Positions 11,096 through 21,247 of a DNA stretch of 25,732 nt are shown here, in pieces. This DNA is from Plakobranchus ocellatus (Eukaryota > Mollusca > Gastropoda > Plakobranchidae): positions 127,193 through 152,924 of the forward strand of contig BLXT01003558.1 in assembly GCA_019648995.1 (NCBI GenBank), given 5' to 3'. The notes under the pieces were generated by a model. The model was given only the letters and a program-made list of their open reading frames with translations. It made no database searches and had not been told where the DNA came from. Each line of letters starts with the position of its first letter. Position 1 is the first letter of the stretch. A program made the translations under genes and the position numbers.

Positions 11096-11944
11096 TTGAA
11101 AATTATCTGGAATCTCGAGATAAATTGTGACTACGCCTACAAACCTCCTGTGACATTATGACAGCAAGCAGTCTAAAAAAGAGAAAACAAGCACTCGAGA
11201 GGTCAAGGGGTCAGCTGTGCATGTTTTCTGTCTAGAGCTAAAAATAACATACACACACTGACAAAATATAAAATTATTAGATTTTGCTTCACTGTCTTTT
11301 ACTTCTGAATTTTGAAATATTTGGTTTGTGTGCTCGGTTGACAGCATTAACAAGCACTGCATATTATTTATTCGCCACGTTGCTGATCACTTCTTCTTTT
11401 TGGTTTAATTCTTTATCTCTAATTTTCATGACTTTTGTTTTTGAGTACATGTACTTAAAATGTCATCTCTGTTTTTTGTCTTGTCCTCTCTCAGCAATGA
11501 AGATTGTCGCTGATCCTTATTCCGAGTTATTTTCCTACTTCATTATGGTAAACTGGATATTAGCCTTTTTTCAGGTCTGGGGGTCTGTTTGGTTGCAATG
11601 AATTACTTTTCAAAATTAAATCAACAGGTTTTTGTGCCGACAATGACACAGTTTTGGATTTTTGTTCTCAGCACGTAAATACATCACTATATGAACACAT
11701 TTAGCAAAGATTTTTTTCATGCAAAATCCACGTAAAGCATTTTTTCTTTTTCTTTTTTTTTTTTTTTTTCGCAATGACACTGTATTTTTTGTGTAATGCC
11801 ATTTCAACAAGTTTGCGATATTTTTTTTAAGTGATGAGAATTTTGTGCCGCTCTCCTTGCCACGTCTTAAAGTTAAATCCCCATAAAAGCACCTTTAGTA
11901 TATTTAAAAATTTAATAGATTTATATCTATTTTTTATGGTCTAA

Positions 11945-12415
11945 TGTTTGAAGCGAGGAGGAAGACGACAATGACGAAAAATTTCAAAGAGAATAAGGAT
12001 GAAGCGATGGACAAGAGGAGGAGGCAATGGTGCTCGAGGAGATAAGAGGAAAGGAAAGAGTAGGAGACTATGACGTCAAGGATGAGGAGATGAGAAGAGG
12101 ACGATGATCACGACGAGAGAGAACTAAGGAGAGAATAATATCGACGAAAGAAAGGATTTAGAACGACAAGGAACAGGTATTAGTGGTGATCAAGGAGGAA
12201 CAGAACGAGAAGACGAAGACAAGATAGAAGGAGGAGAAAGAGAAGAGAAATGGTAAAGGAGGTGGTCAAGGAGGAAGAGATAAGATCGAGATTGATCATG
12301 AGGAGGCGAGAAGCACAAGGAGGGTGATGAGGCAGAGAAGAGAAGGAGGATAAGGGGGAGAGGGAGGAGGAAAAGGGGAATCAGTATTGAGAAAGAGGAG
12401 ATTAAAGGAGCTTTC
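11945..12415 (+). repeat. Purine-rich low-complexity tract
   Basis: The plus strand is strongly A/G-rich for about 470 bp, built from irregular GAGGA, GAAGA and AGGAGGAG units. The complementary strand is T/C-rich and open in one frame only because of this bias. No gene is called. Confidence 0.85.
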
Positions 12416-12915
12416 TCGTGTTTCACTTGCATAAATTTTGATAAACTGGATAAAAATATTGCACCTAAGATACCAAAAGCACTATAATTATATGCAGTGC
12501 CAAGTTTTCTATGCTCTCTATCTGACATAAAGTGAGCAGACATCTTTTTTTTCTTTTTCTTTTTGTTTGACATAAAAAATACGACACCGTTAATGTGACT
12601 AGAGAAAGCCTATATGGCAACGCGAAGGCGGTCATTAGAAAACACATCGTCATAAATAAACAGACATTAAGGAGCAACTCTTGTTAAAAGGAATACTGGG
12701 ACATTTTTTGGTACACTAACAGTTCTTTTACTGTAGGCAAAAAATGGCCTTTATCAATATGAACATGTCGATATCATTAACAAAAATGCACTGTAATGAT
12801 CGATTCCTACCAAGAATGACAATTTCTGAGTATACGATTTTGAAAAGGAAGCCTTAGTCATGGACCCTCTTCACAAGAGTCAAGTCTTTGCATAGCATAA
12901 ATCTACTTCATCTAC

Positions 12916-12940
12916 NNNNNNNNNNNNNNNNNNNNNNNNN
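12916..12940. other. Assembly gap (25 N) followed by C10
   Basis: Twenty-five N bases are followed at once by ten C residues (12941-12950). The gap length is probably nominal, and the C run may be a sequencing or gap-filling artefact. Sequence relations across it are uncertain. Confidence 0.98.
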
Positions 12941-13939
12941 CCCCCCCCCCAAATTAACTCAGCAGCATCCAAGAATTCCCTTTAAAATAGAAGTTTGAAG
13001 CTTTTCAGGAGGGATGAGTAGAAATTGGAGCCACATTATTGATTCATCATGTGCAATACATGTAATATTGGCTGGTCAAGCTTTATTTTGTCTCACACAA
13101 TGTTTATCAAAAGACCACCGAGTGTTCAGAAATGCCCAGTTCAAGAATGAATGAATGGATAAAACTCATTTGAATTTCAAGCAAATTTTCTTTAGATGCA
13201 CATCAACATTGATTGTGACCATAACTTACAAGTCGATTTTTCATTACGTGTAATTTTTGACGAGGTCATTACAAACCACATGTAATGATGTATACATATT
13301 TTTTCCTGTAATTCAAATGTTTGAGCAGGAATCATGTTTAAATATTTTTTAAAAATTTAATTAACATGATGTATTATAATTCATTAAAACTGCAGGATGA
13401 ACTTCTACACAAACTTTAAAAATTACTAATAAGATATCACCAGGCTTTGTTGTTTTCTTTTTTTTTTTTTTGGAGAGTATTGTTAATATTAATCGAGCTA
13501 GGCTGAAAAATTTCCCAGTGAACCTAAAGCTAAACCTGTGTCTAATTAAATAAATTAATGCTTTTTTTCCCTCCAAAACATGGTTTGAATTAGAAGAATT
13601 GAAGGCTACAGTGTCTTAAGGAAAAAAAAAAACAAAAACAAAATTTACAAGAGGCAAGTTGCATCTACTTCTTTCACAAAAAACCAAATAAACTGAAGAA
13701 AAAAGAAAACTATGTAACAAGAAAACAGACATATAAACAATGCCATTTAAGAACTATAGCTTTCCAAAAAATTACAAAAACAAAAAAAAAATTTGTTTGA
13801 AGTTTGAGGAAAAATTTATTTATTAGACTAATAAGTAATATTATTTTATGGTACAAGTTTAAGCATAAGGAATAAAGAAATACAATATACTGTATAATTG
13901 GGAGTGATTCATTCACAGAGATTATAACACAGTGGAAGC

Positions 13940-13955
13940 CACACACACACACACA
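13940..13955. repeat. (CA)n microsatellite
   Basis: Eight uninterrupted CA units. Confidence 0.9.
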
Positions 13956-14293
13956 AGGGGGTTAGAAATTTGAATTCAGAAACACAACCCACTCACTCAA
14001 GAAAAGGCAACAACTATCACAGGTAATTTGTTTTCCTTCATAGAGAAAAGGAAGAGTGAACAACAAACACAATAAAGATAAAACACATCAAGTTAATGAT
14101 CAAGAATAATTCCAAAAGTTCATCTCAAACTGCTAGGGGTAATGTAAGTTGTAAGTGCAATGTGTGTGTATGCAATGTAGAACCTATATGAAAATTACAA
14201 AAATTCATGAAAAAGTCAAGCATTTATGAAAAAATAAATGCTGGTTGCAAAGCAAAAGGCTTATTTTTTTTTGATGTGCAAGAATATTGATTT

Positions 14294-14311
14294 AAAAAAA
14301 AAAAAAAAAAA
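14294..14311. repeat. Poly-A run (18 A)
   Basis: Eighteen A residues within a region already rich in A runs. It could be the tail of an old retroposed sequence, but no element is visible next to it. Confidence 0.85.
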
Positions 14312-15632
14312 GACTAGGTTAGGATTTATGATTTCAACAACTGTAATGCTTACTCACAACAACTTTTTAGCACTTTGCAACAAAAATATAAGGTAAAAAA
14401 TAGAGACAAATGGAAGTTTCAGACCTTACTCACATCAAATGCCAAAAAAAAAAAAGTAAAAAAACATCTATTTCCGACTCTGTGCAAAGATATTTTCAAA
14501 AAGCTTATGAGATTTCATCTTTTTGAAAAGCCACAAAAAAAAGCCTGAGAAGAAAAACCCAAAACCTGAAAAGCGTTAAACAAAATTGCATGAAAAATTA
14601 CATTGGCTAATAAATAGTAACGTGTAACATTAAAGCTTTATTCTCAGCTTTCTATTTCTTCACAAGAAATCCAAAAACTATCAAGAGCAAAAACAAAATA
14701 AGCAGTATGTTCTGAGACTAGTCCAAATGAATCAAAAGTTGAATTTTGAATAATTTTAATTGTTGAAATAACCTGAAACTTTTCCCTGCAAGCTTCACAA
14801 TAATGGAAACAAGATAGAGCTGTGATTTTTCTGAGCCACAATATTGGATATATATAATTCAGAAAAACTCGTTTTAAAGAAAGGAAAAAAAATTTAAGTT
14901 ATTTTTTTCAAAGTTTTATTTTTTTAAAGCAACCTTTCACTCATTAGGACTGATCTAAGACATTAAATTATATGTGCAACGGTAATAAAAATATCTGTTC
15001 CCATTCATAATGTCATCTGATATAATACTAACAATGGAGATATTATTGGCTGCATCAATGGAAAGATAACTTGCAAAATTTAAGCAGTTTGCTTTTTTTC
15101 ATTTTATGTAAAAATTTAACAAGTGGAAAATACATGTAAGAATGTATAAAAAAATATATATCTTGTATTGTAATTTTTTTTTTTTTTTATGTTGGAAATA
15201 ATCAACTAAATGTTGAAAAGGTTTTACTTTATTCAACCAAACTAAAACAGAAAAAAGGCACAAGTTTTTCATTTTGTTTGAAATGCTTTCACACTCAGAG
15301 ATTACACTTATCAAAAACTCAAAATCAATTATTTTTAGATGAATTTGTATGATAAGTTGTATCTCTTCCACAAGAAAAACTTTCAGCCGCTGAAGCACAG
15401 AATATTCTGGAAAGAAAAAAAAATATGTTTCATGTACTTACAGTTTGCATGCAAGAGCTATGTTTATTTCACTTTTTCCTTTAATCTATGTGATATATTT
15501 CTCCATTTAAGAAAAGCATAGTGATTAGCTACAAACTTTAAGCACCTATGACTCCATTAGGAATACATTTCAAAACTTACGCATCAATCACAAAGCTCAT
15601 AAGCTTCTATAGATAAACTGCAACCTGTCCTA

Positions 15633-15638
15633 TTTATT
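15633..15638 (-). terminator. Candidate poly(A) signal for gene 2
   Basis: This is the first minus-strand AATAAA downstream of the gene 2 stop (16172) that I found; it gives a 3' UTR of about 540 nt. Another hexamer lies at 14642-14637. Confidence 0.3.
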
Positions 15639-16171
15639 TCAATAAACACTTTTATCCACCCTTTTGTCCTTTGCATTCACAGATTTATCTTTTGTTACCT
15701 AAAGCATATAGGCCTATAAATCACAGTCAGAATTTTAAAATTTGAAATTTCATTTCATGAACTTTGTTTGACAAATGCAGCATACAGTCATGAGCTTGAA
15801 AAAAAAATCATACTCCTTTAACAATGATATGCGATACTACATTTTGCCCAATAAAAAAGGTGAACATGAGCAGTTATCTGAAAAGGTAATTTATACAAGC
15901 ATACACAACGGAAAAAAAAATGTACATCTTAGCATTTTATGACACTGGTCAACTTTATGATAAAAAAACACACATAAACAAAACAATGCCTAACAGAATA
16001 AGAAAGAGCAAAAAAAGAGCCATGACTCACAAACTGAGAGAATAAGAACAAAAATCTGTAGAAGAAAATCTAAGTTTCTGTGTTAAAATGAAGCAAATGA
16101 TGCTATCAGGTAGCTTATCACTTTACCTGCATCATTCATGAAGCAGATGATGTGGAAGCCTTGCATAATTT

Positions 16172-16179
16172 TCAGTAAC
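16172..16179 (-). CDS. Gene 2, last coding segment (R-Y-stop) and start of 3' UTR
   Basis: Acceptor ATCTATTTCCAG ends at 16180. The phase-1 join gives C|GT TAC TGA, that is Arg-Tyr-stop, so the protein ends GGYPPRY. Only 8 coding bases lie here; the rest of the exon would be 3' UTR. A GTAAAG follows CAG at about 16126 and could be a further donor in the 3' UTR, but that is not needed. Confidence 0.6.
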
Positions 16180-19100
16180 CTGGAAATAGATTGTGTACAA
16201 TTTTTATTTGTAGAGAAAAAATAATATCCAAAAAGAAAGACACACAGGGAAAACACAGACTGCAAATTAAAAAGGTGTTCTGAATTTCCTTCTACACTTA
16301 ATTTTATAAAAGGAATTCTATCATTTAAAAGTTGTACATTTTATGTGTTTTATGATAGGAAGAAGAACATAAAAAAAGGTAAAAAAAAAAGAAGCGATCT
16401 ATTTTATTAAATGAATTTATCAGAAACAGAGTAACTATAAAAATGGCTGTGATTATAAAGTTTAGAGCTTCACCTTGGAAAAAAATTAATGGGAATGTAT
16501 AAAGCAATAATTTGCATATAAATAATAAATCTCATATTAATATGAGCACTTTGTTTAAACTAGTAATGCTTGAAGGCGTAAAAAAAAAGTTGTTTTTAAC
16601 ACTTAAAATTATCAATTCAAATTATACATCACAAAAATCATCTTTGGAAGAGAGGATTTAAAAATTTGCTAAGGTTTGAATTAAGTTTGCTTAATATCAA
16701 CTATCAATCAAAAATGAATGATAAGGAATATCTACTTACGAGGAGGGTATCCACCTTGGGGAGCTGTAGAAAAGACAAGAAAGATTGACACAAGTTATTT
16801 TTATGCATAAGGTTATCAAAAGCCCTCTAATCTTAAGTTGTTAAAATGTAATTTTTTCAAAATCTTACTTTTAGCACTAGCACATAGACATGGAGGTCAT
16901 ATATCTTTGAATAAAACTAGTCACATTCACATCAATGGAAAATTAATTATTAATTTTACAAAAAGTTTTCAGTAACATTGGCAGAGTAGAACAAGGAGAG
17001 GAATAACAGCTATAAGCGTATTTTAAAAATATTGCAAATATATTTACACTAAAGTTTACATAGACCTAGATATAATATACTCCCCAAAAATTGATTTAAC
17101 AGGATCTATTCCAAAGGACCTTAAACAAACCAGGACTTGAAATACATAGAGGAGAATTTTAGAAACAAAAATTAAATTGTTTAACTTTGACAAAGACAGT
17201 ATTGCCATTCTGTTTTCCATGAAACTTGAACAAAGGTATTCTTGGAAACAACAACAACAAATATTTAAATGAAAAAAAGGGGGGGACCAATTAAGACATT
17301 GATTTTTATTTTGTCTCAAGGAAAAAGATGTCACAAAGATATTTAAAATTGTGGACAGAATTATTATAACAAACCTTGGAATGGTCCAGATGGAGCAGCC
17401 CCATGCCCATATGGCGCTGGGCCAGCAGGTGGATACTGGCCTGGAGGGTACCCACCAGCGGGATAACCTCCCGCAGGAGGATAGGCTCCTGCTGGATATC
17501 CACCAGCCTGTGGATAGGCAGGATTAGGTGGTGCTGGGTATCCTGCTCCCGGATGAGGCCCTGCTGGATAGCTGCCTGGGGGATATTGGCCAGGAGGGTG
17601 GTGGACAGGGGGGTAAGCACCACCAGCTGGATAGGCTCCTCCCGCAGGTGGGTAATGACCTCCTGGAGGATAAGCTCCACCAGCTGGATATCCACCATGC
17701 TTGCCAGGCTTGCCATGTTTGCCACCTTGTTTAACAGGAGGGTACCAAGCAGGACCACCTTGCCATGGCTGCCAAAAAAAATATACAGCTTATGGGTTTC
17801 AAAAGTTTCGTGCTATCCCTACTGTTTTATTTAATCAAAATATTAAATGAAATATTTTTTTAAAAATTATGAAAATACACTCTACCTGATATTGAATGTT
17901 TATCAACAAATGGAAAAATATACATGTATTCTAAACCATTCAAACCCATACAAACTTTTCTTTAAAATTTGTAAAAAAAAAAAAAAATAGCCTCAAAATA
18001 TGGAATACAAAATCTGAGTAACCAGCGCAAATGAGAGTAACAAGTCAAATTTTGAGCATGATACATAACCTTACAATTAACACTTAAGAACTGTATATGT
18101 TGTTGTCATCGCAATTTAGTTAAAAGATAGAAAATTTGAAAAGTTGAAAACCATAATTTTATTTCCTTTTTGAGTCAAAATAAGCATCTTAAAAGTGAAA
18201 CAGTATTCTCAGCAATTTGTTATCCATTTTCATGTACCTATAGATATTTCACAAACATCTTTCACAATCACAAAGGCACGCTTTAATTCGGTAAATATAT
18301 TTCCATCTGGTTTTAGTTGCAGATTAAATCTAATCATTTTGATGAGCAGACAGTTGGAACCTATTGATTCAAATTCCAAAAACAACTATTTCATGCAACT
18401 CTTTAAACTTGGTCTTGATGGAGAGGATGTTATGTTTCCTCTTTTTTCAGAGGTAACCTTTGCTCTTGCTTCACATTCAACAGGTAAAATGAGACTGAGA
18501 CAAAAGGTAAATGGAAAAAAAAAATTGCTAAATGCATCCTTTGGAGTTTCGGTATTGATTTCCAGTAAAGAGAACCAAAGCCTAATCACTTCATAATATA
18601 TGATCAAAATTAACAAAACTAAAGTGAAAAAAAAAATTCTAACATCATGAAAACTTGGTTTATGAGAACTTTGACTTAAATCAGTCTTTGGCTTTTGAGG
18701 ATGATGTTAAGTTTAGAATAAACACCCATAAACACCGTATATACTAGAGCTTTAAGTCTAAGATGTAAGCAATGCAGTACATTTATCTTTCATGGTACAA
18801 CTGGTTTTTACACTTAAACTAACATTTTGCCATTGCAGATTTCTAAACAGCCATTCTTAAAAGTCTGGGGAAATTTTCTAGAAAATGGTGACTGAAAACA
18901 TTTTTGGCTGTTGTAGCTGTTGCTGTAAGTCTCTAAAAGTCCATTTCTCTTGCCTTTCTCTGCTCAACTTTCCAAACAATAGGGTTAGATGTTGAGAAAC
19001 CTACGTTATGGATTAGTTATAGTTATTCAAGAGCATGGAAACTTACTGGCATTTGGCCATGAGGAATCATTCCCTGAAAAAGAATAAGAGACAAAATTTA

Positions 19101-19854
19101 AGCTTTCCTCCACAAAAGAATAAAAAAAGACTCATAACACATCTCCAAATTATTCCAAAATTTATGCAAATCAGGTAATTAGTAATTTTCGTTTGCAAGA
19201 ACACAATGATTTCACAGGGCAAATTCATATAAACTTTACAAATGATGTCAGAAAAGCAATAATCCTCAAAAACTTTGAAGAATTTAAATTCTAAAGGAAT
19301 CTATGAGGGATAGAATATTAAAATAGAGTTTTCATATTATGTTCTTCATTAAAACAATAAAAATCTTGAAATCATTTATTTTAAAAGAAAAAGTGGGTGA
19401 AATTCACATTTGATAAACCTTGCAATCCATATATTTAATATTTGCATAATTATACATCAATTAGATAAATGAATTTGAGAAATGAACTGACTACATCCAT
19501 AACTTCTTTACTTACCGCATAAAAAGAATTCAAAATTATCAACAAAGAGAAAACCCATTCTAAAAAGCCTATACAAACTTCTATTTTCTTCCTCCGCAAA
19601 TTATGTTTTGAGCTGTATAAACTATTCAGCGCATTTGTCCTTTGTGTGCTCAAACTTTATAATCTTTTCAAAGAAAAAGTAGGATCTGATTTTTACTAAC
19701 AGAGCAAAAAGCTACCACCTTATTTTATCCAAGCTCTCACCTTCCTATGCTGCTTCTTCCATTTTTTCCTCATCTTCTTGTCATGCTTGGGCAAGTGGCG
19801 CCATTCATCATCAGAAGAATCACTGGAGGAACTTGAACTGCTAGATTTTCCCAT
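16172..19854 (-). CDS. Gly/Pro/Tyr-rich (XYPPX-type repeat) protein with Ser-acidic and basic N terminus, 5 coding exons, 188 aa
   Basis: The coding sequence joins 19854-19741, 19073-19047, 17768-17375, 16763-16740 and 16179-16172 (114+27+394+24+8 = 567 nt, 188 residues plus TGA). All junctions are GT-AG. Residues 4-11 are eight serines, followed by DSSDDEW (12-18) and a Lys/Arg/His-rich block 19-38 (HDKKMRKKWKKQHRK). From about residue 48 it is a low-complexity Gly/Pro/Tyr/Ala domain of repeated YPP, YPAGG and GGYPAG units, ending GGYPPRY. There is no signal peptide or membrane helix. MGKSSS fits the N-myristoylation pattern (Gly2, Ser6). Similar YPP-repeat domains occur in cephalopod rhodopsin tails, annexins A7/A11 and plant glycine-rich A3 proteins, but none has this whole layout. 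The basic and Ser-run modules recall the C terminus of vertebrate PRR13, here placed at the N terminus. Function is unknown; a disordered, multivalent protein is an inference. Confidence 0.8.
16740..16763 (-). CDS. Gene 2, 24-nt microexon
   Basis: Acceptor TTTTCTACAG (ending 16764), then 24 nt, then donor GTAAGTAG from 16739. It is phase 1 on both sides. Joined to the previous exon it reads A-PQGGYPP, continuing the repeat style exactly; this is strong support for a real exon despite its size. Confidence 0.75.
17375..17768 (-). CDS. Gene 2, main repeat exon (YPP / YPAGG domain)
   Basis: The acceptor is a run of T followed by GGCAG (ending 17769). The exon opens phase 0 with PWQGGPAWYPP and runs 131 codons plus one base to an AAG|GTTTGT donor at 17374, which is weak but plausible. 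Early on it holds KQGGKHGKPGKHGG. The rest is about 15 imperfect units built on GGxYPxxG. The opposite strand is also open here because the codons are G/C-rich; that is a shadow. Confidence 0.85.
18404..18720 (+). repeat. Dispersed repeat, copy B (intron of gene 2)
   Basis: This is the counterpart of copy A. Bases 18404-18503 (CTTGATGGAGAGGATGTTATGT..., GCTTCACATTC, AATGAGACTGAGAC) and 18651-18720 (TTATGAGAA...CAGTCTTTGGCTTTTGAGG) align with it. The open frame running from 18195 to 18593 includes LDGEDVMF, FALASHSTGK and, further on in another frame, VYENFDL...LAF, parallel to copy A. This suggests an old coding element. The element type is not recognised. Confidence 0.5.
19047..19073 (-). 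CDS. Gene 2, 27-nt microexon
   Basis: A T-rich acceptor ending TTTTTCAG (19081-19074) is followed by nine codons, GMIPHGQMP, and the donor GTAAGT at 19046. It is phase 0 on both sides. It links the basic block to the repeat domain, and the Pro/Gly/His/Met content fits its flanks. Confidence 0.72.
19741..19854 (-). CDS. Gene 2, first coding exon (Ser/Asp run and basic block)
   Basis: ATG at 19854-19852 opens 38 codons ending AAG|GTGAGA, with the donor at 19740 and phase 0. The eight serines use mixed codons (TCT, AGC, AGT, TCA, TCC), so the run is not a simple trinucleotide expansion. It encodes the Ser/acidic stretch and the Lys/Arg-rich block. Confidence 0.82.
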
Positions 19855-19903
19855 TCTGACAATAAACAATACTGGATACCTTAGAATTTTTTTTTCACAA
19901 AAG
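19855..19903 (-). other. Gene 2, 5' UTR part of the first coding exon, with strong acceptor
   Basis: On the minus strand a pyrimidine tract of about 45 nt (roughly 19950-19906, almost all T with a CCCCC block) ends in AG at 19905-19904. This places an exon start 49 nt before the ATG and implies at least one non-coding exon upstream. Confidence 0.55.
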
Positions 19904-20197
19904 CTAAAAAAAAAGGGGGAAAAAAAAAACAAAAGAAAAAAACTTTTATAAATTTATTTTAAAATGTGATTAAAAAAGAAAAATTCTGCCTTTTGCAAGT
20001 TTAACATTGTCCCAGCTTAAAGAGGACCAGGCATTTGTGCTGGTGAGGTGCTCCTAGTAGATATATAGGCTTAAGATAAACTTCTTGTTTTAGAACATGG
20101 TTTCAATTATACTCGCCACTTTAGAGGCATGTGGACTACCATGACCTTCTGAAATTGGAATGATCATTTTCTGCATCTTTTCAATTTTTTTTTTGAT

Positions 20198-20211
20198 GGG
20201 GGGGGGGGGGG
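20198..20211. repeat. G14 homopolymer
   Basis: Fourteen G residues directly after a T-rich run (minus-strand C14). It is conspicuous in an AT-rich intron or intergenic stretch and prone to length error. Confidence 0.9.
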
Positions 20212-21040
20212 CTATAAAGGATAAAATTCATTTTTACAACACTTATTAAAAATAACATATATTGTAAAACTTTATCTTTGAAATTTTGTACTTGATCCCT
20301 TCTCACTCTCAGATTCTGTGAATAAATGAAACAAAGCATCAAGATTTTTCCCTCATCACTGCAACTATCAGAAAAAGAATTTGTATGATGGTAGGCTAGG
20401 GAGCAAAGTAGCCCTAATTTTTATCACACCCACAGCCCTGTCACAGTTTTTGTTTGATATCTGTTAATAGATCAGATTTTTAAAGTATTTTTTTGCACCA
20501 AAATACCACCAGCAAAGCCCACACTAAATGACCTGTGTCTATCTCTGGAGGGTATGTAGGAGGATATTATGAACAATAACTGACATTACTAATGAATATA
20601 TTTTTGAAAGATTTACAATTTCGCTACTTCATTTATTGTTGGTGATTAAAAATTAAAAAGTCTTTTACTATAAGATGATGTGATAATGTGCCCACATCAA
20701 ACAATATCTTGTTTATTTATCATCGATGCAAAAACTAGACTCTCTATTAGATGGATATAGAAATTAAGAAACTGATCCTACATAATGTAAGAAACAGTAC
20801 AGAGCTTCTAAGAATAGTTTTGAGTTGAGATAAAGTCCAAAGGTCAAAGCTGCTATTCAGATTTCCAAGTCCTCAGAAACAGCACAACATTGACACCAGC
20901 TTCAAAGATGCCTAGAACCTTCTATGGAAGGATTTAAACACCAGGAAACCACTTGGAGGATAGGCTGCAGTACAGTCTGTCAGCTTCATCCCGATGTAGT
21001 CGCCTCTAATATTTTTACCAATACATCTTTCTGCTTATTA

Positions 21041-21247
21041 ATCTTGTTGCTTTGTCAAATAGTCACATGAACTGATATAGGAAAATACAGTAAAATTTTC
21101 AGCTTTAATTGGAAGTGGTTTCCCAATGCGAAAATCTTTACCCTTCCATGATGGGCCGAATAGGAAAGGAAACTTTTCATCAGACCCAGTTGCTGTCTTC
21201 CCATGGCATCTTTTGAGAATTAGCTTACAGTACTTACAGCTTTTTAC
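21041..21247 (-). other. Unidentified 69-codon open frame, possibly an exon or element fragment
   Basis: Stop-free on the minus strand from after TAA (21250-21248) to TAA (21040-21038), with no ATG start. The translation is compositionally protein-like. It opens SCKYCKLILKRCHG, with Cys spaced as in a small zinc-binding knuckle, followed by GSDEKFPFLFGPSWKGKDF, then RIGKPLPIKAENF. It lies inside the proposed 5' intron of gene 2. No good acceptor precedes it; an internal AAGG|GTAAAG could act as a donor. I do not recognise the family. A fragment of a mobile element is the likeliest alternative. Confidence 0.3.

Larger units (their letters stand above)
12951..15630. other. AT-rich stretch between the gap and gene 2
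   Basis: Homopolymer-rich, with many A runs of 10 or more. A 65-codon minus frame at 14841-14644 ends beside an AATAAA (14642-14637); it has no recognisable domain and most likely lies in, or just beyond, the 3' UTR of gene 2. Confidence 0.5.

Noticed and set aside
12190-12573. 127-codon minus frame with Leu/Ser-rich sequence
   Set aside because: It is the complement of the purine-rich tract, so lack of stops and hydrophobic composition follow from base bias.
16083-16265. 60-codon minus frame containing GFHIICFMNDAG
   Set aside because: In the frame set by gene 2 splicing this segment reads R-Y-stop, and the hydrophobic frame lacks an acceptor; it is better explained as 3' UTR.
17306-17834. 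Long open frames on both strands over the repeat exon of gene 2
   Set aside because: They are out-of-frame or antisense shadows of the Gly/Pro/Tyr repeat exon; only the minus frame joined through GT-AG introns gives a coherent protein.
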